DNA of 64,000 nt, from the NCBI RefSeq assembly GCF_008710095.1, contig NZ_VYKJ01000003.1, positions 372,001-436,000 on the forward strand, written 5' to 3'. The notes below the pieces were generated by a model. It was not told the DNA's origin, searched no databases, and worked only from the letters and a program-made list of their open reading frames with translations. A program made the position numbers and the translations under genes. The DNA comes from Affinibrenneria salicis. GTDB lineage: Bacteria > Pseudomonadota > Gammaproteobacteria > Enterobacterales > Enterobacteriaceae. This document shows positions 17,771 to 26,089 of this stretch, one piece after another (within the stretch, counting starts at the first letter, position 1; every line of letters begins with the position of its first letter).

Positions 17771-18246
17771 CGTTTTTCACTCTGCAATCAACCGCGGGCC
17801 ACCATAGTAGATCTGCGTTAAAGGCGGACGAACGAAATAAATCACCAATGAATATGCATATTTGTGATATAAAATCCCGTTTTAGCCATATGGATGTACG
17901 GCGGCGCAGCGGTTTAGACGTCGATACCGCCGTCTGCTCTGGGCGAACGCGCGGCCTGGCGCGCTACCCCGCCGGCCCACGACGCCGGCGCGCGCGTCGA
18001 TGTTGATACCCGACGCGCCTTTCCTCCGGCAACCCGATTTGATCTTTCAGACAAGGCAAGTTCGCTCGCCTCTGGTATAGTTGCTCGAATGTTAATTTCG
18101 TGAGTCATCCTGGCGGTTGTGACGGGCGCCGGCCGCGCCGGACGATGAGGCTTCCCGGCCTGAAGCCGGGCGCAGGCGCATCGATTGGTCCGCCGCCGGG
18201 ACAAGGACGGAGATAGCCCATTGATGCAGCCGAGAGGATCTAAACC
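17771..18246. other. Divergent intergenic region with structured leader before the aldehyde dehydrogenase
   Basis: No gene seen. The left side is AT-rich (around 17830-17890) and probably holds the leftward promoter for cystathionine beta-synthase. The right side is a GC-rich leader of more than 100 bases before the aldehyde dehydrogenase, with a clear hairpin (CCCGGC at 18154-18159 and GCCGGG at 18165-18170). I could not match it to a known riboswitch. Confidence 0.4.
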
Positions 18247-19551
18247 ATGACCAGCGCTGAACGTATACCCGCCGTATTTAACGCGCAAAAAGCGTTTTTT
18301 TCGTCTTACCAAACCCGGGACGTCGCCTTCAGGAAAGCGGCGTTGCACAAACTGAAAGAGACTATTCTGGCCAATCAGGCGTTGATTTACGATGCGCTGG
18401 ATAAGGATCTGGGTAAATCCCGGCAGGTGGTCGACCTGGCGGAAATAGGCGCGGTGATGCTGGAGCTGGATAGCGCGTTAAAGCATATTGACCAGTGGAG
18501 CCAGGATGAAGAGGTGGATGCCGGTGAGCGGTTAGCGCCCTCGCGCTGCGTGGTGCGGCATGAACCGTTAGGCGTTTGCTATATCATCGGACCGTTTAAT
18601 TATCCGTTTAATCTCACGCTGTGTCCGCTGATTGGCGCCCTGGCCGCCGGCAATACCGCGATTTTGAAGCCGTCCGAGCTGACGCCCCATACTGCCGAAG
18701 TGATAGAAAAAGTGATTGCCGAGGCGTTTCCCGCTGACTATGTCGCGGTGATCCAGGGGGGACGTGAGGAAAATACCGCGTTGCTCGCCCTGCCGTTCGA
18801 CCTGTTCTTTTTCACCGGCAGCCCCGGCGTCGGTAAAATCGTGATGGAAGCCGCGGCCAAACATCTCACGCCGGTGGTGCTGGAACTGGGCGGCAAATGC
18901 CCGGTGCTGGTGTGCGAGGATGCGGATATCGACCAGTTGGTGGAAAGTCTGGCATTCGCTAAATTCATCAACAGCGGTCAGACCTGTATTGCGCCGGATT
19001 ATGTGCTGGTGGACCGGCGCGTTCACTCAACGCTGATGGCGAAACTGATCCCCTGGATCCAAAAAGGCTACGCCGACCCGAAATCCAACGGCAAAATCGT
19101 TACTGAAAAACAGATTGAAACCCTCAACGGCTACCTTGAAAAAACGCAGGGCGCCATTGTGCTGGGCGGCGTCAGCGAAGGGGAAAACAGGTATTTTCAG
19201 GCCAGCGTGATTGATGACGTCGACTGGTCGGACGCGTTGATGCAGCAGGAGATCTTCGGTCCGTTATTGCCGATCATTATCTATGACGACATTGAGCGCG
19301 CCATCGAACAGGTTAATCGCCACCATCCGAAACCGCTGGCGTTTTATGTGTTCACGAAAGATGAACGGCGGGGCAACCAAATTATTAATCAGATTCAGTC
19401 GGGCGATGCCCAGGTTAATAGTATTTTAACCCATGCGTTTACCTCGGCCCTGCCATTCGGCGGCATCGGTCCTTCCGGCATGGGCGAGTACCACGGGAAA
19501 TACAGCTTTGCCGCTTTTAGCCACCGTAAGTCCATTCGCTTTGTCGCGTAA
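18247..19551 (+). CDS. NAD(P)-dependent aldehyde dehydrogenase (class 3-like)
   Basis: A 434-residue aldehyde dehydrogenase. Catalytic Cys247 is in NSGQTCIAPDY and general base Glu213 in LELGGKCP; the cofactor loop FFTGSPGVGK is at about 188-197. The short length and the PFNYPFNLTLCPLIGALAAGN block place it with class 3 enzymes (fatty, aromatic or coniferyl aldehyde dehydrogenases), which lack about 60 N-terminal residues of the long classes. No C-terminal membrane anchor is seen. GAGAGGAT precedes the ATG. It stands alone; substrate unknown. Confidence 0.87.
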   Translation: MTSAERIPAVFNAQKAFFSSYQTRDVAFRKAALHKLKETILANQALIYDALDKDLGKSRQVVDLAEIGAVMLELDSALKHIDQWSQDEEVDAGERLAPSRCVVRHEPLGVCYIIGPFNYPFNLTLCPLIGALAAGNTAILKPSELTPHTAEVIEKVIAEAFPADYVAVIQGGREENTALLALPFDLFFFTGSPGVGKIVMEAAAKHLTPVVLELGGKCPVLVCEDADIDQLVESLAFAKFINSGQTCIAPDYVLVDRRVHSTLMAKLIPWIQKGYADPKSNGKIVTEKQIETLNGYLEKTQGAIVLGGVSEGENRYFQASVIDDVDWSDALMQQEIFGPLLPIIIYDDIERAIEQVNRHHPKPLAFYVFTKDERRGNQIINQIQSGDAQVNSILTHAFTSALPFGGIGPSGMGEYHGKYSFAAFSHRKSIRFVA

Positions 19552-19787
19552 GTAAAGGCGGCACGCATAAAAGGCGCTTACCCGTCGCGGCCGTGCGCTC
19601 AACGCTTGCTCACGTCCGCATCGGTTATGCGCGGCTGAGACTGAGGGCAATGAACGGCGGCCGCCGGGCGAGAAAAACGCGGCGCGATGCGTGAACCGTC
19701 TGTGGTTAATAATGCGATTTTGTCGGCGGTCCGTCTCTGTTTTTTATAAGATGACGGCATGAACGACAAAAACGGGCAACTCAATTT

Positions 19788-20204
19788 ATGCGACATCGCG
19801 TACCCGCTCCCGACAACCAGCACTCGGCCGAATTCATCATCGCCGGCGAGATCCGCTTTGGTCCCGCTTACTTCTCATTAGCGCTGGACGGCCTTGTCCT
19901 GCCTGAAAGGCTGTTCGGCAATGAGGCGCTATGGTCGCCCGATTCGCGTTATCTGGCGGTTCAGGAGTGGCTTGCCGTCGCCGGGGACAGGGGGCCGCAT
20001 ACGGCGTTGCTGTGTCTCGATATCACGACGCAGACGCTGCGTCGCGTATCCAGCGCCAGCGGGGGATTTATCACTCCCCTGCGCTTCGAAGCCGATAAGC
20101 TGATTTATCATAAGCGCTACTTTAGCGCCGGCGGCGAACGCTGCATTGAATATGAGATTGCGTTTGCCGCGCTGCCGGACTGGGAGCCGCTGACGATGTC
20201 CTGA
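19788..20204 (+). CDS. Hypothetical protein, possible beta-propeller-like fragment
   Basis: A 138-residue soluble protein that I do not recognise. The segment ALWSPDSRYLAVQEWL, followed by HTALLCLDITTQTLRRVSS, looks like one blade of a WD40- or TolB-type propeller, but the protein is far too short for a whole propeller. No signal peptide or membrane segment. The ATG at 19788 has no clear ribosome binding site. It ends 31 bases before a convergent unknown gene. Confidence 0.5.
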   Translation: MRHRVPAPDNQHSAEFIIAGEIRFGPAYFSLALDGLVLPERLFGNEALWSPDSRYLAVQEWLAVAGDRGPHTALLCLDITTQTLRRVSSASGGFITPLRFEADKLIYHKRYFSAGGERCIEYEIAFAALPDWEPLTMS

Positions 20205-20235
20205 CCCGTGCGGACGGTTATCGCTTCGCCGCGCG

Positions 20236-20850
20236 TCAATCCTCCCAGTGAAACAGCGCGTCGAAGTAGGTAAAACCGCGGTCCGTCAACAGCGTGGGAA
20301 CGTGGAGGTCAGGCGGCAGGGGCCTCTCCAGTTGCTGCCGGGAGAGCCGAATGAGGCCGCCGCTCTCAAGCAGGAGCTGGACCTGCTGGCTCAGGGAAAG
20401 TACGGCGGGCGTATTCAGCCGATCAATCATAGCGAATTCGGGCAGATAGCTGCTTGCGCTGCGGGCGAGCCAATGTTTTTCGCCTTCCATAAAGACAAAG
20501 TAAGGCGCGCGCCGGTTTAGCAGAACAACCAGTCCGGTATGCGCTTCGCCGTCGCGCGGCGGTCGTCGGACATTAAATTGCGGGGTTGTCTGGTAGAACC
20601 AGGCGTCGACGAAAGAAGCATAGCCGGAGCCGTAATGTTTCCATTCGATGCGCGACATTGTTCTGGTCACGCGCATGATTTGCGCACAAAGGCCTTTCAG
20701 ATAATGGTCGATCGTCGATTCGTCGTTACTGCACCAGGGGTACCGATCGGAAAGGGTTTGCTGAGACGATAGCAGGCATTCGATCGCCTGCGGCGAGAGT
20801 GAAAAGGGCGGCGAAACATCGGCGTCGGGGTTTGAGGGTTTAACAGGCAT
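20236..20850 (-). CDS. Hypothetical protein
   Basis: About 204 residues from the ATG at 20850 (MPVKPSNPDADVSPPF); the frame is open to 21024, so a longer start is possible. The protein is soluble, with a central aromatic-rich part (RIEWKHYGSGYASFVDAWFY) and a C-terminal part with LSQQVQLLLESGGLIRLSRQ. I do not recognise the family. It sits among other unrecognised small genes near a GST gene. Confidence 0.5.
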   Translation of the reverse strand: MPVKPSNPDADVSPPFSLSPQAIECLLSSQQTLSDRYPWCSNDESTIDHYLKGLCAQIMRVTRTMSRIEWKHYGSGYASFVDAWFYQTTPQFNVRRPPRDGEAHTGLVVLLNRRAPYFVFMEGEKHWLARSASSYLPEFAMIDRLNTPAVLSLSQQVQLLLESGGLIRLSRQQLERPLPPDLHVPTLLTDRGFTYFDALFHWED

Positions 20851-21232
20851 TAGCTTGCTGTACTCGTGCTGAGGATAGGGTCCAACGCAATATATTAGCT
20901 TTTCTCCCTGACTCGCGCACCCTGCCGTTGTATTCACGACAGCCCGGCGCGCGGCGCGGGTCATCTTGCGTATGGCAATATGGCCGATCGGCATGCTATA
21001 AATGATCGCCGCGGTTGTCGACAAATTGCCGGCGAGTCCGGGATGGCCGGGTCTGCGGCGGCGAGGGGCGGGACAGGACGCATCTCTGCGCTTCGCCCGG
21101 CGGCGCGACCGTTGTCCGCATTTGCTGCGGGCGAAGTGGTCGATGCTTTAGGCCGTCACGCGCGTTCCCCGATAACCCACGTTGTCAGCAATCTGCTCTC
21201 CGTCGTTAAATTTTGGGATAAGGGTTTCCGTC

Positions 21233-21862
21233 ATGATAAAAGTCCTGGGAAGAGCGTCCTCGATCAATGTTCGCAAGGTGCTGTGGACCTGCCATGAACT
21301 TGACCTCCCTTTCGAACATGAAGCATGGGGGCAGGGTGCGCTATCGCTGTCATCGCCCGAGTTCCTCGCCGTCAATCCAAACGCGATGGTTCCGGTGCTG
21401 GTCGATGAAGATCTGGTGCTCTGGGAGTCCAATACCATTTGCCGTTATCTGGCCAGCGTTTACGGCGACGCCGGGCGCGAACTTGTTCCGCCGCAGCCCC
21501 GGGCGCGCGCTCAGGTGGAGAAATGGATGGACTGGCAGGCGACGGAATTGAACAATGCCTGGCGCTATGCATTTATGGCGCTGGTGCGCAAAAATCCGGC
21601 CTGGGGAGACGGTCAGGCCGTTGAGGCCAGTATTCAGAACTGGAACCGGCACATGACCATCCTGGACGCCGCGCTTGGGCAAGGCGGGCCGTTTGTCTGC
21701 GGCGCTGCGTTTACCCTGGCGGACATCGTCCTCGGTCTGTCGACCCATCGCTGGTACTCGACCCCGTTCACCCGGCCCGAATTACCGCACGTTGCGCGCT
21801 TTTATCAGCAGCTTTGTCAGCGCCCTGGTTTTCTTAAATACGGCAACAATGGCGAACCCTGA
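21233..21862 (+). CDS. Glutathione S-transferase family protein
   Basis: A 209-residue cytosolic GST. The N-terminal thioredoxin fold begins MIKVLGRASSINVRKVLWTC, with NPNAMVPVLVDEDLVLWESN holding the cis-Pro and the Glu-Ser glutathione-binding pair. The helical C-terminal domain has GGPFVCGAAFTLADIVLGL, the N-capping motif. AAGGG lies upstream of the ATG at 21233; a start 17 codons earlier is possible but less likely. Substrate unknown. Confidence 0.88.
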   Translation: MIKVLGRASSINVRKVLWTCHELDLPFEHEAWGQGALSLSSPEFLAVNPNAMVPVLVDEDLVLWESNTICRYLASVYGDAGRELVPPQPRARAQVEKWMDWQATELNNAWRYAFMALVRKNPAWGDGQAVEASIQNWNRHMTILDAALGQGGPFVCGAAFTLADIVLGLSTHRWYSTPFTRPELPHVARFYQQLCQRPGFLKYGNNGEP

Positions 21863-21965
21863 TTTTTCCGCTGCCTGTAGCCTTCGCATGGCGGCATGGG
21901 AAAGTAACGATGGCGTGCAGGCGTAAATCAGGATGATGGCGATATCAGGGATGTTTGCCGCGCAA

Positions 21966-22424
21966 TTATGTATGCGCCGGCATCTCCCACACTCTGCCGC
22001 CGGCGCGTTCAAACGCGGCCAGCGTTTCGCTGGCCGTCTGCCGCGCCTCCGCGTCCGGGCTGAATATGTCGCGGTAGAAAAGGCGCGGCGGCGTATATCG
22101 TTGGCGGTACGTCTGGAATGACAGGCCTTGCGCCGCTGGCACGCTTTCTTCCGCGCGGATCAGCCAGACGCAGCGCAGGTCTGAACGCGTCAGCGCCTGG
22201 TTGATGCGGGCTTCGGCCTGTATGAATCCCGCAAGGTCGGCGGCGGCGCAGAGATACTCTTCCGCCGTGAGTTCCGTCACCACGATTTCGTTGTTTTCCC
22301 GGCTGGTCAACGCGATCCAACCATCTGTCAGCCAATCCACGTCGGCGGAAAAGCGCACTGTTGGAAAGGTTTTGCCGGTGGCGGCGGAATGCAGCCAGAG
22401 TATGCCATCGTAGATCTTGCGCAT
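21966..22424 (-). CDS. Hypothetical protein
   Basis: A 152-residue soluble protein, not recognised. Features: an N-terminal beta-rich half with DVDWLTDGWIALTSRENNEIVV and a more charged C-terminal half with QTYRQRYTPPRLFYRDIFSP. No signal peptide or membrane segment. The gene just upstream on the same strand is another unknown, 52 bases away, so the two may be co-transcribed. Coding seems plausible from frame length and codon usage like the neighbours, but no function is proposed. Confidence 0.5.
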   Translation of the reverse strand: MRKIYDGILWLHSAATGKTFPTVRFSADVDWLTDGWIALTSRENNEIVVTELTAEEYLCAAADLAGFIQAEARINQALTRSDLRCVWLIRAEESVPAAQGLSFQTYRQRYTPPRLFYRDIFSPDAEARQTASETLAAFERAGGRVWEMPAHT

Positions 22425-22476
22425 TGTCGTCCGTCGTTGATGTCACCAGACCTCGTCCGGTGGGGAATCCTCGGGT

Positions 22477-22836
22477 TTAAGCATTTTGCCCGCCGATCGT
22501 CATCAGGGCCAGCGCCGCGTCGTATACTTTGCTCGTCACACGATCGGCATCGGCGTGTTGGCGGCGCCAGGCCCGATACGCCGGCGTATCGACCAGCGGC
22601 ACGTAATCATTAAAACTCCCCATGCCGCCGTAAACCGATCGTATCGAAAGGGAGAGCTCGTTAAGCTCCACCTGTTCAAAACCTGTCTCCAGCAGCCGAT
22701 TGGCGACGGAAAGCGAATGTTCAAAATGCGTTGTCCAGCCGCACTGGCTATCCAGCCGCAGCAGTTCGCACAGCAGTTCGAGATATTCCGTCAGCGCGCG
22801 CAATTGTTTACGCCGCACGGTTACGGCTATTTTCAT
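22477..22836 (-). CDS. Hypothetical protein
   Basis: About 119 residues from the ATG at 22836 (MKIAVTVRRKQLRALTEYLE), mostly helical, with LELLCELLRLDSQCGWTTHFEHSLSVANRLLETG and then SIRSVYGGMGSFNDYV. The frame is open to 23118 but that part is low-complexity and probably not translated. No good ribosome binding site is seen. Small helical proteins of this kind occur as immunity or orphan proteins; that is only a guess. It is followed on the same strand by another unknown. Confidence 0.45.
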   Translation of the reverse strand: MKIAVTVRRKQLRALTEYLELLCELLRLDSQCGWTTHFEHSLSVANRLLETGFEQVELNELSLSIRSVYGGMGSFNDYVPLVDTPAYRAWRRQHADADRVTSKVYDAALALMTIGGQNA

Positions 22837-23371
22837 AAGGATAACGCCCGTCTTTAACGCGCGCCGTACCGCAGCGCTGAAATAAACCGCTTTATCATGA
22901 CGATAACCGCCGGTCCTGTAAACGTCCGTCCTTGCGCGGCAGAGGAGAAAAGTATGCGGCGAAGGGCCAGGAGTATGCCGTACCCGCCATCCTTCGGGCT
23001 TACAGCCGCGCAGGCCGCGCGCAGTTCTTCGCTCCGTCGTCGGGGCCCCGTTCCTGCCGCGTCGTCGCCAGCGGCGTTCAAATCCGCTTCCGGCCTCTTT
23101 GTCGCTTACCCCGGTCACTTACTGCGGTAAGTCGCCGGGGATTAAGGTGCGATATCCCCTCTCTCACCGCAGGTCATGCCGTTGGCTGGGTAAATTCGTT
23201 GCCGACGAATGAGTCGCCGCGTCGCCGCCTGCCTGCAACCCGAATTATTTTGGCTATATGCCTATTTTCGCTATTGAAATAAAATAAAAACATTTGATTT
23301 GATGAATTAATAAGCCTATTTATGTAAATAACTTTTAGGTATAAATATCTGGCTTTAATGGGTAATCAGTT
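22837..23371. other. Intergenic region before the encapsulin operon
   Basis: No gene seen. It carries one copy of the dispersed repeat (about 23101-23262), then about 100 AT-rich bases (23265-23371) that most likely hold the promoter for the rightward operon beginning at 23372. Confidence 0.5.
23101..23262 (+). repeat. Dispersed imperfect repeat, copy A (partial)
   Basis: This segment is related, in opposite orientation, to 42170-42445 and 30603-30860. Shared blocks include CACTTACT..GTAAG..GCCGGGGATTA, then AAATTCGTTGCCGACGAAT, TCGCCGCCT and a tail ending near GGCTATAT. The central AAATTCGT/ACGAAT part is itself nearly palindromic. Confidence 0.65.
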
Positions 23372-24355
23372 ATGAATAATGTAGACGTCAGTGAATCTAT
23401 TTTTATTCAGCAGAATAATAGTCGTTGGGAGCTGGATAGTATTGTATCGGAATTAAGTCAGGCCAGAAGTGAGTGGCGCGATAAGCATTCAACGGGTCAA
23501 TATCAGAGTAAACGTCTGTTGCCGTCCAAAGAAAATATCGCGGCGGTGGTTAATAATTTGCTGAAAATATTATACCCGATGCGTTTGGGCATTAGCTCGA
23601 TTAGAAAAGAGAGCGAAGATTATTATGTAGGTTATTTATTGAGCGGCACGCTTGATAGTTTAATGGAAGAAGCGCACCTCGAATTACGCTATAGCGCCAG
23701 CCTGGCCAACCAGTCTGGCTCGTCGCCACAACAAGGGAATAGCGATGAAGCAACGGCGATTCAACTGATCCGGCTGTTTTCGTCGCGCCTGCCGTCCATC
23801 CGTCAGCAGCTGGATATTGATATTCTGGCCGCCTGGCAGGGCGACCCCTCGGCCAAAAGCGTCGATGAAGTATTGCTCTGCTACCCCGGCGTTTACGCGG
23901 TGATTCATTATCGTCTCGCGCGCCAGTTGCATCTGCTCGGATTGCCGCTGCTGGCAAGGATCGTGAGCGAGAAAGCGCATAGCGAAACCGGGATTGATAT
24001 TCACCCCGGCGCGCAAATCGACGTCGGCATTTTCATCGATCACGGCACCGGCGTGGTGATCGGAGAAACCGCGGTTATTGGCAAGCGGGTGCGTATTTAT
24101 CAGGCGGTGACGCTGGGGGCCAGGCGCTTCCTGGTTGATGAGTCCGGCGTGTTGCAAAAGGACTATCCGCGCCACCCGATCGTGGAAGACGATGTGGTTA
24201 TTTACGCCGGCGCGACCATTCTGGGCCGCATCACCATTGGCGCGGGTTCGTCGATAGGCGGCAACGTGTGGCTGACCAGCGATGTGCCGCCCGGCAGTAA
24301 TATTCGTCAGGCGACGGTATTACAAACTAAATATCAGGACGGCGGCGGCATCTGA
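23372..24355 (+). CDS. Serine O-acetyltransferase (encapsulin-operon type)
   Basis: A 327-residue serine acetyltransferase, first gene of the encapsulin operon. The N-terminal 150 residues are helical; the left-handed beta-helix begins near residue 203. HPGAQIDVGIFIDHGTGVVIG and GETAVIGKRVRIYQAVTLGA are hexapeptide repeats. Expected catalytic residues are Asp158 (GDPSA) and His224 (IDHGTG). It makes O-acetylserine from serine and acetyl-CoA, the substrate of the CysM-like enzyme encoded next. It is closer in layout to EpsC/NifP-type enzymes than to the 273-residue housekeeping CysE. Serine acetyltransferases are known companions of family 2A encapsulins. Confidence 0.9.
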   Translation: MNNVDVSESIFIQQNNSRWELDSIVSELSQARSEWRDKHSTGQYQSKRLLPSKENIAAVVNNLLKILYPMRLGISSIRKESEDYYVGYLLSGTLDSLMEEAHLELRYSASLANQSGSSPQQGNSDEATAIQLIRLFSSRLPSIRQQLDIDILAAWQGDPSAKSVDEVLLCYPGVYAVIHYRLARQLHLLGLPLLARIVSEKAHSETGIDIHPGAQIDVGIFIDHGTGVVIGETAVIGKRVRIYQAVTLGARRFLVDESGVLQKDYPRHPIVEDDVVIYAGATILGRITIGAGSSIGGNVWLTSDVPPGSNIRQATVLQTKYQDGGGI

Positions 24356-24442
24356 TTTTTTCAATATCTATTTTTTAATCCGCTATGAATAAACGATAGC
24401 GGCGATCCAATAAATAATAATGAAATAGCGGAAATAATCGAG

Positions 24443-25345
24443 ATGACGGTTCTTGATCTGGTAGGAAATACACCTTTGCTTGCTTTGACTCATTTGGATG
24501 AAATTACGCCGGGCGTCGCCGTCTGGGGCAAAGCGGAATTTATGAATCCGAGCGGATCGGTAAAAGATCGGGCGGCAAAGGCCATGATGCTGGAGGGGAT
24601 TGCCCGCGGCGAATTAACCAGAGAGAAAACGTTAGTGGACGCCACCAGCGGGAATACCGGTATTGCCTATGCCATGCTGGGTGCAATATTGAATTATAAC
24701 GTCAGACTATTTATGCCGAAAAATACCAGCGCCGAGCGAAAACGAATTATCCGCAGCTACGGCGCGGAAATTGTGGAGACCGATCCGCTGGAGGGATCGG
24801 ACGGCGCTTATCTGGCGGTGAAAGCGCTGGTCGAATCCGATAGCGGAGCCTATTTCTACCCGGACCAGTACAACAACCGGCTTAATCCGTTAATTCATTA
24901 CACCACGACCGGCCAGGAAATTTGGCGCCAGACCGACCGGCGCGTCAGTCATTTTGTGGCCAGCGTCGGCACTTCCGGCAGCTTTATCGGCTGTTCCCGG
25001 CGACTGAAACAGGAAAACGCGGCGATAAAGGCGTTCATGGTGCAACCGGCCTCGCCGTTTCACGGTATTGAGGGCACCAAGCATATGGCCAGCAGCATCA
25101 AGCCCGGCATTCTGGATGAAAGCCTGGCGGACGGGGTGATCGCCGTGACCACCGAGGAAGCCTACGCCATGTGCCGCCAACTGGCCCGACGCGAAGGGCT
25201 GTACGTCGGGGTATCGTCCGGGGCGAACGTCGCGGCCGCGCTGAAACTTGCCGCTACGCTGCCGGCCGGCTGCTCGGTGGTCACGCTGCTGTGCGATACG
25301 GGCGCGCGCTATGTGTCGGATACATTTTGGGACGAAACGTCATGA
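24443..25345 (+). CDS. Cysteine synthase, CysM-like PLP enzyme
   Basis: A 300-residue beta-family PLP enzyme. PLP Lys41 is in NPSGSVKDRAAK; TSGNTG near 69-74 binds the phosphate; VGTSGSFIG and GVSSGANVAAALK close the active site. It should make cysteine from O-acetylserine (or O-phosphoserine) and a sulfur donor. The next genes encode a JAMM protease, a CysO-like carrier and an E1-like activator. This parallels the CysM/Mec/CysO/MoeZ pathway of actinobacteria, in which the donor is protein thiocarboxylate rather than free sulfide. No C-terminal CBS domains, unlike the beta-synthase at 16403. Its stop overlaps the next start. Confidence 0.9.
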   Translation: MTVLDLVGNTPLLALTHLDEITPGVAVWGKAEFMNPSGSVKDRAAKAMMLEGIARGELTREKTLVDATSGNTGIAYAMLGAILNYNVRLFMPKNTSAERKRIIRSYGAEIVETDPLEGSDGAYLAVKALVESDSGAYFYPDQYNNRLNPLIHYTTTGQEIWRQTDRRVSHFVASVGTSGSFIGCSRRLKQENAAIKAFMVQPASPFHGIEGTKHMASSIKPGILDESLADGVIAVTTEEAYAMCRQLARREGLYVGVSSGANVAAALKLAATLPAGCSVVTLLCDTGARYVSDTFWDETS

Positions 25346-25767
25346 TAAAGCTAACGAAAGAGATTGAGCAGGAAATTCGGCGCGAGGGGGAAAAAAGCTA
25401 TCCCAATGAGTGCTGCGGCGTGTTGCTGGGCGCCAGCGACGCGCAGAGGGTAACCACGGTGGCGCGCATTTTGCCGATAGACAACGCCCGCGAGCAAGAC
25501 GAACAGTATCATCGCTTCGTCATCAGCGCCGACGATTTCCTGGCGGCGGAACGTATCGCCAGACGGCAGGAACTGGAGGTGGTCGGTTTTTATCACTCGC
25601 ACCCGGATCATCCCGCGCGGCCATCCGAGTATGACCGCGCGCATGCATTGCCGTTTTATTCCTACATCATCGTGGCGGTCGCCGCGCGCGTGGCGGGAGC
25701 CTTTACCAGTTGGCGACTCTCGCCCGCCAGCAAACAATTCGAGCAGGAAGACGTCGACGCCAGTTGA
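25342..25767 (+). CDS. M67 (JAMM) metallopeptidase, Mec-like
   Basis: A 141-residue JAMM/MPN+ zinc peptidase. Catalytic Glu23 is in PNECCGVLLG; the metal site is His85, His87, Ser95 and Asp98 in FYHSHPDHPARPSEYD. The ATG at 25342 overlaps the TGA of the CysM gene; an open frame further upstream is a shadow of that gene. Mec of mycobacteria cuts newly formed cysteine from the C-terminus of CysO, and QbsD of Pseudomonas trims a carrier to expose Gly-Gly. Either job is possible here, and the carrier encoded next ends with three residues after Gly-Gly. Confidence 0.92.
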   Translation: MIKLTKEIEQEIRREGEKSYPNECCGVLLGASDAQRVTTVARILPIDNAREQDEQYHRFVISADDFLAAERIARRQELEVVGFYHSHPDHPARPSEYDRAHALPFYSYIIVAVAARVAGAFTSWRLSPASKQFEQEDVDAS

Positions 25768-25799
25768 GCGCGACGCCAGCCATATTAAGGAGTGTACCT

Positions 25800-26084
25800 A
25801 TGTCCGTTACTTTACTGATTCCGACAGCGCTGCGCGCTTTTACCGATGGTCAGTCAAAAATCCAGCTGGAAGGGAATACCGTCGGCCAGTTAATCACGGC
25901 GCTGGCGGAGAGCTATCCCGATATCCGTCAGCACTTATATGAGGCGGACGGCACATTGCGCTCGTTTATCAATTTATACGTGGATGATAGCAATATCAAA
26001 AACACCGGCGGTCTGGATACGCCGGTCAGCGCAGGCAATGAGGTTATTTTAGTTCCGGCCATCGCCGGAGGAACAAAGGGCTAA
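25800..26084 (+). CDS. CysO/MoaD/ThiS-like sulfur carrier protein with C-terminal extension
   Basis: A 94-residue ubiquitin-fold sulfur carrier. The beta-grasp pattern starts MSVTLLIPTALRAFTDGQ and ends NEVILVPAIAGGTKG. Gly90-Gly91 corresponds to the usual C-terminal diglycine, but three residues (TKG) follow, so the carrier would have to be trimmed before adenylation and thiocarboxylation. AAGGAG at 25787-25792 precedes the ATG at 25800, which rules out the longer frame. It sits between the JAMM protease and the E1-like enzyme, the classic neighbours of CysO and QbsE. Confidence 0.9.
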   Translation: MSVTLLIPTALRAFTDGQSKIQLEGNTVGQLITALAESYPDIRQHLYEADGTLRSFINLYVDDSNIKNTGGLDTPVSAGNEVILVPAIAGGTKG

Positions 26085-26089
26085 ACGGT

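Noticed and set aside
17914..18348. 144-codon minus-strand frame before the aldehyde dehydrogenase
   Set aside because: It overlaps the start of a clear gene on the other strand and has a composition expected of GC-rich antisense.
23372..24355. Housekeeping cysE
   Set aside because: The protein is about 50 residues longer than CysE and lies in the encapsulin operon; it is better seen as a dedicated acetyltransferase.
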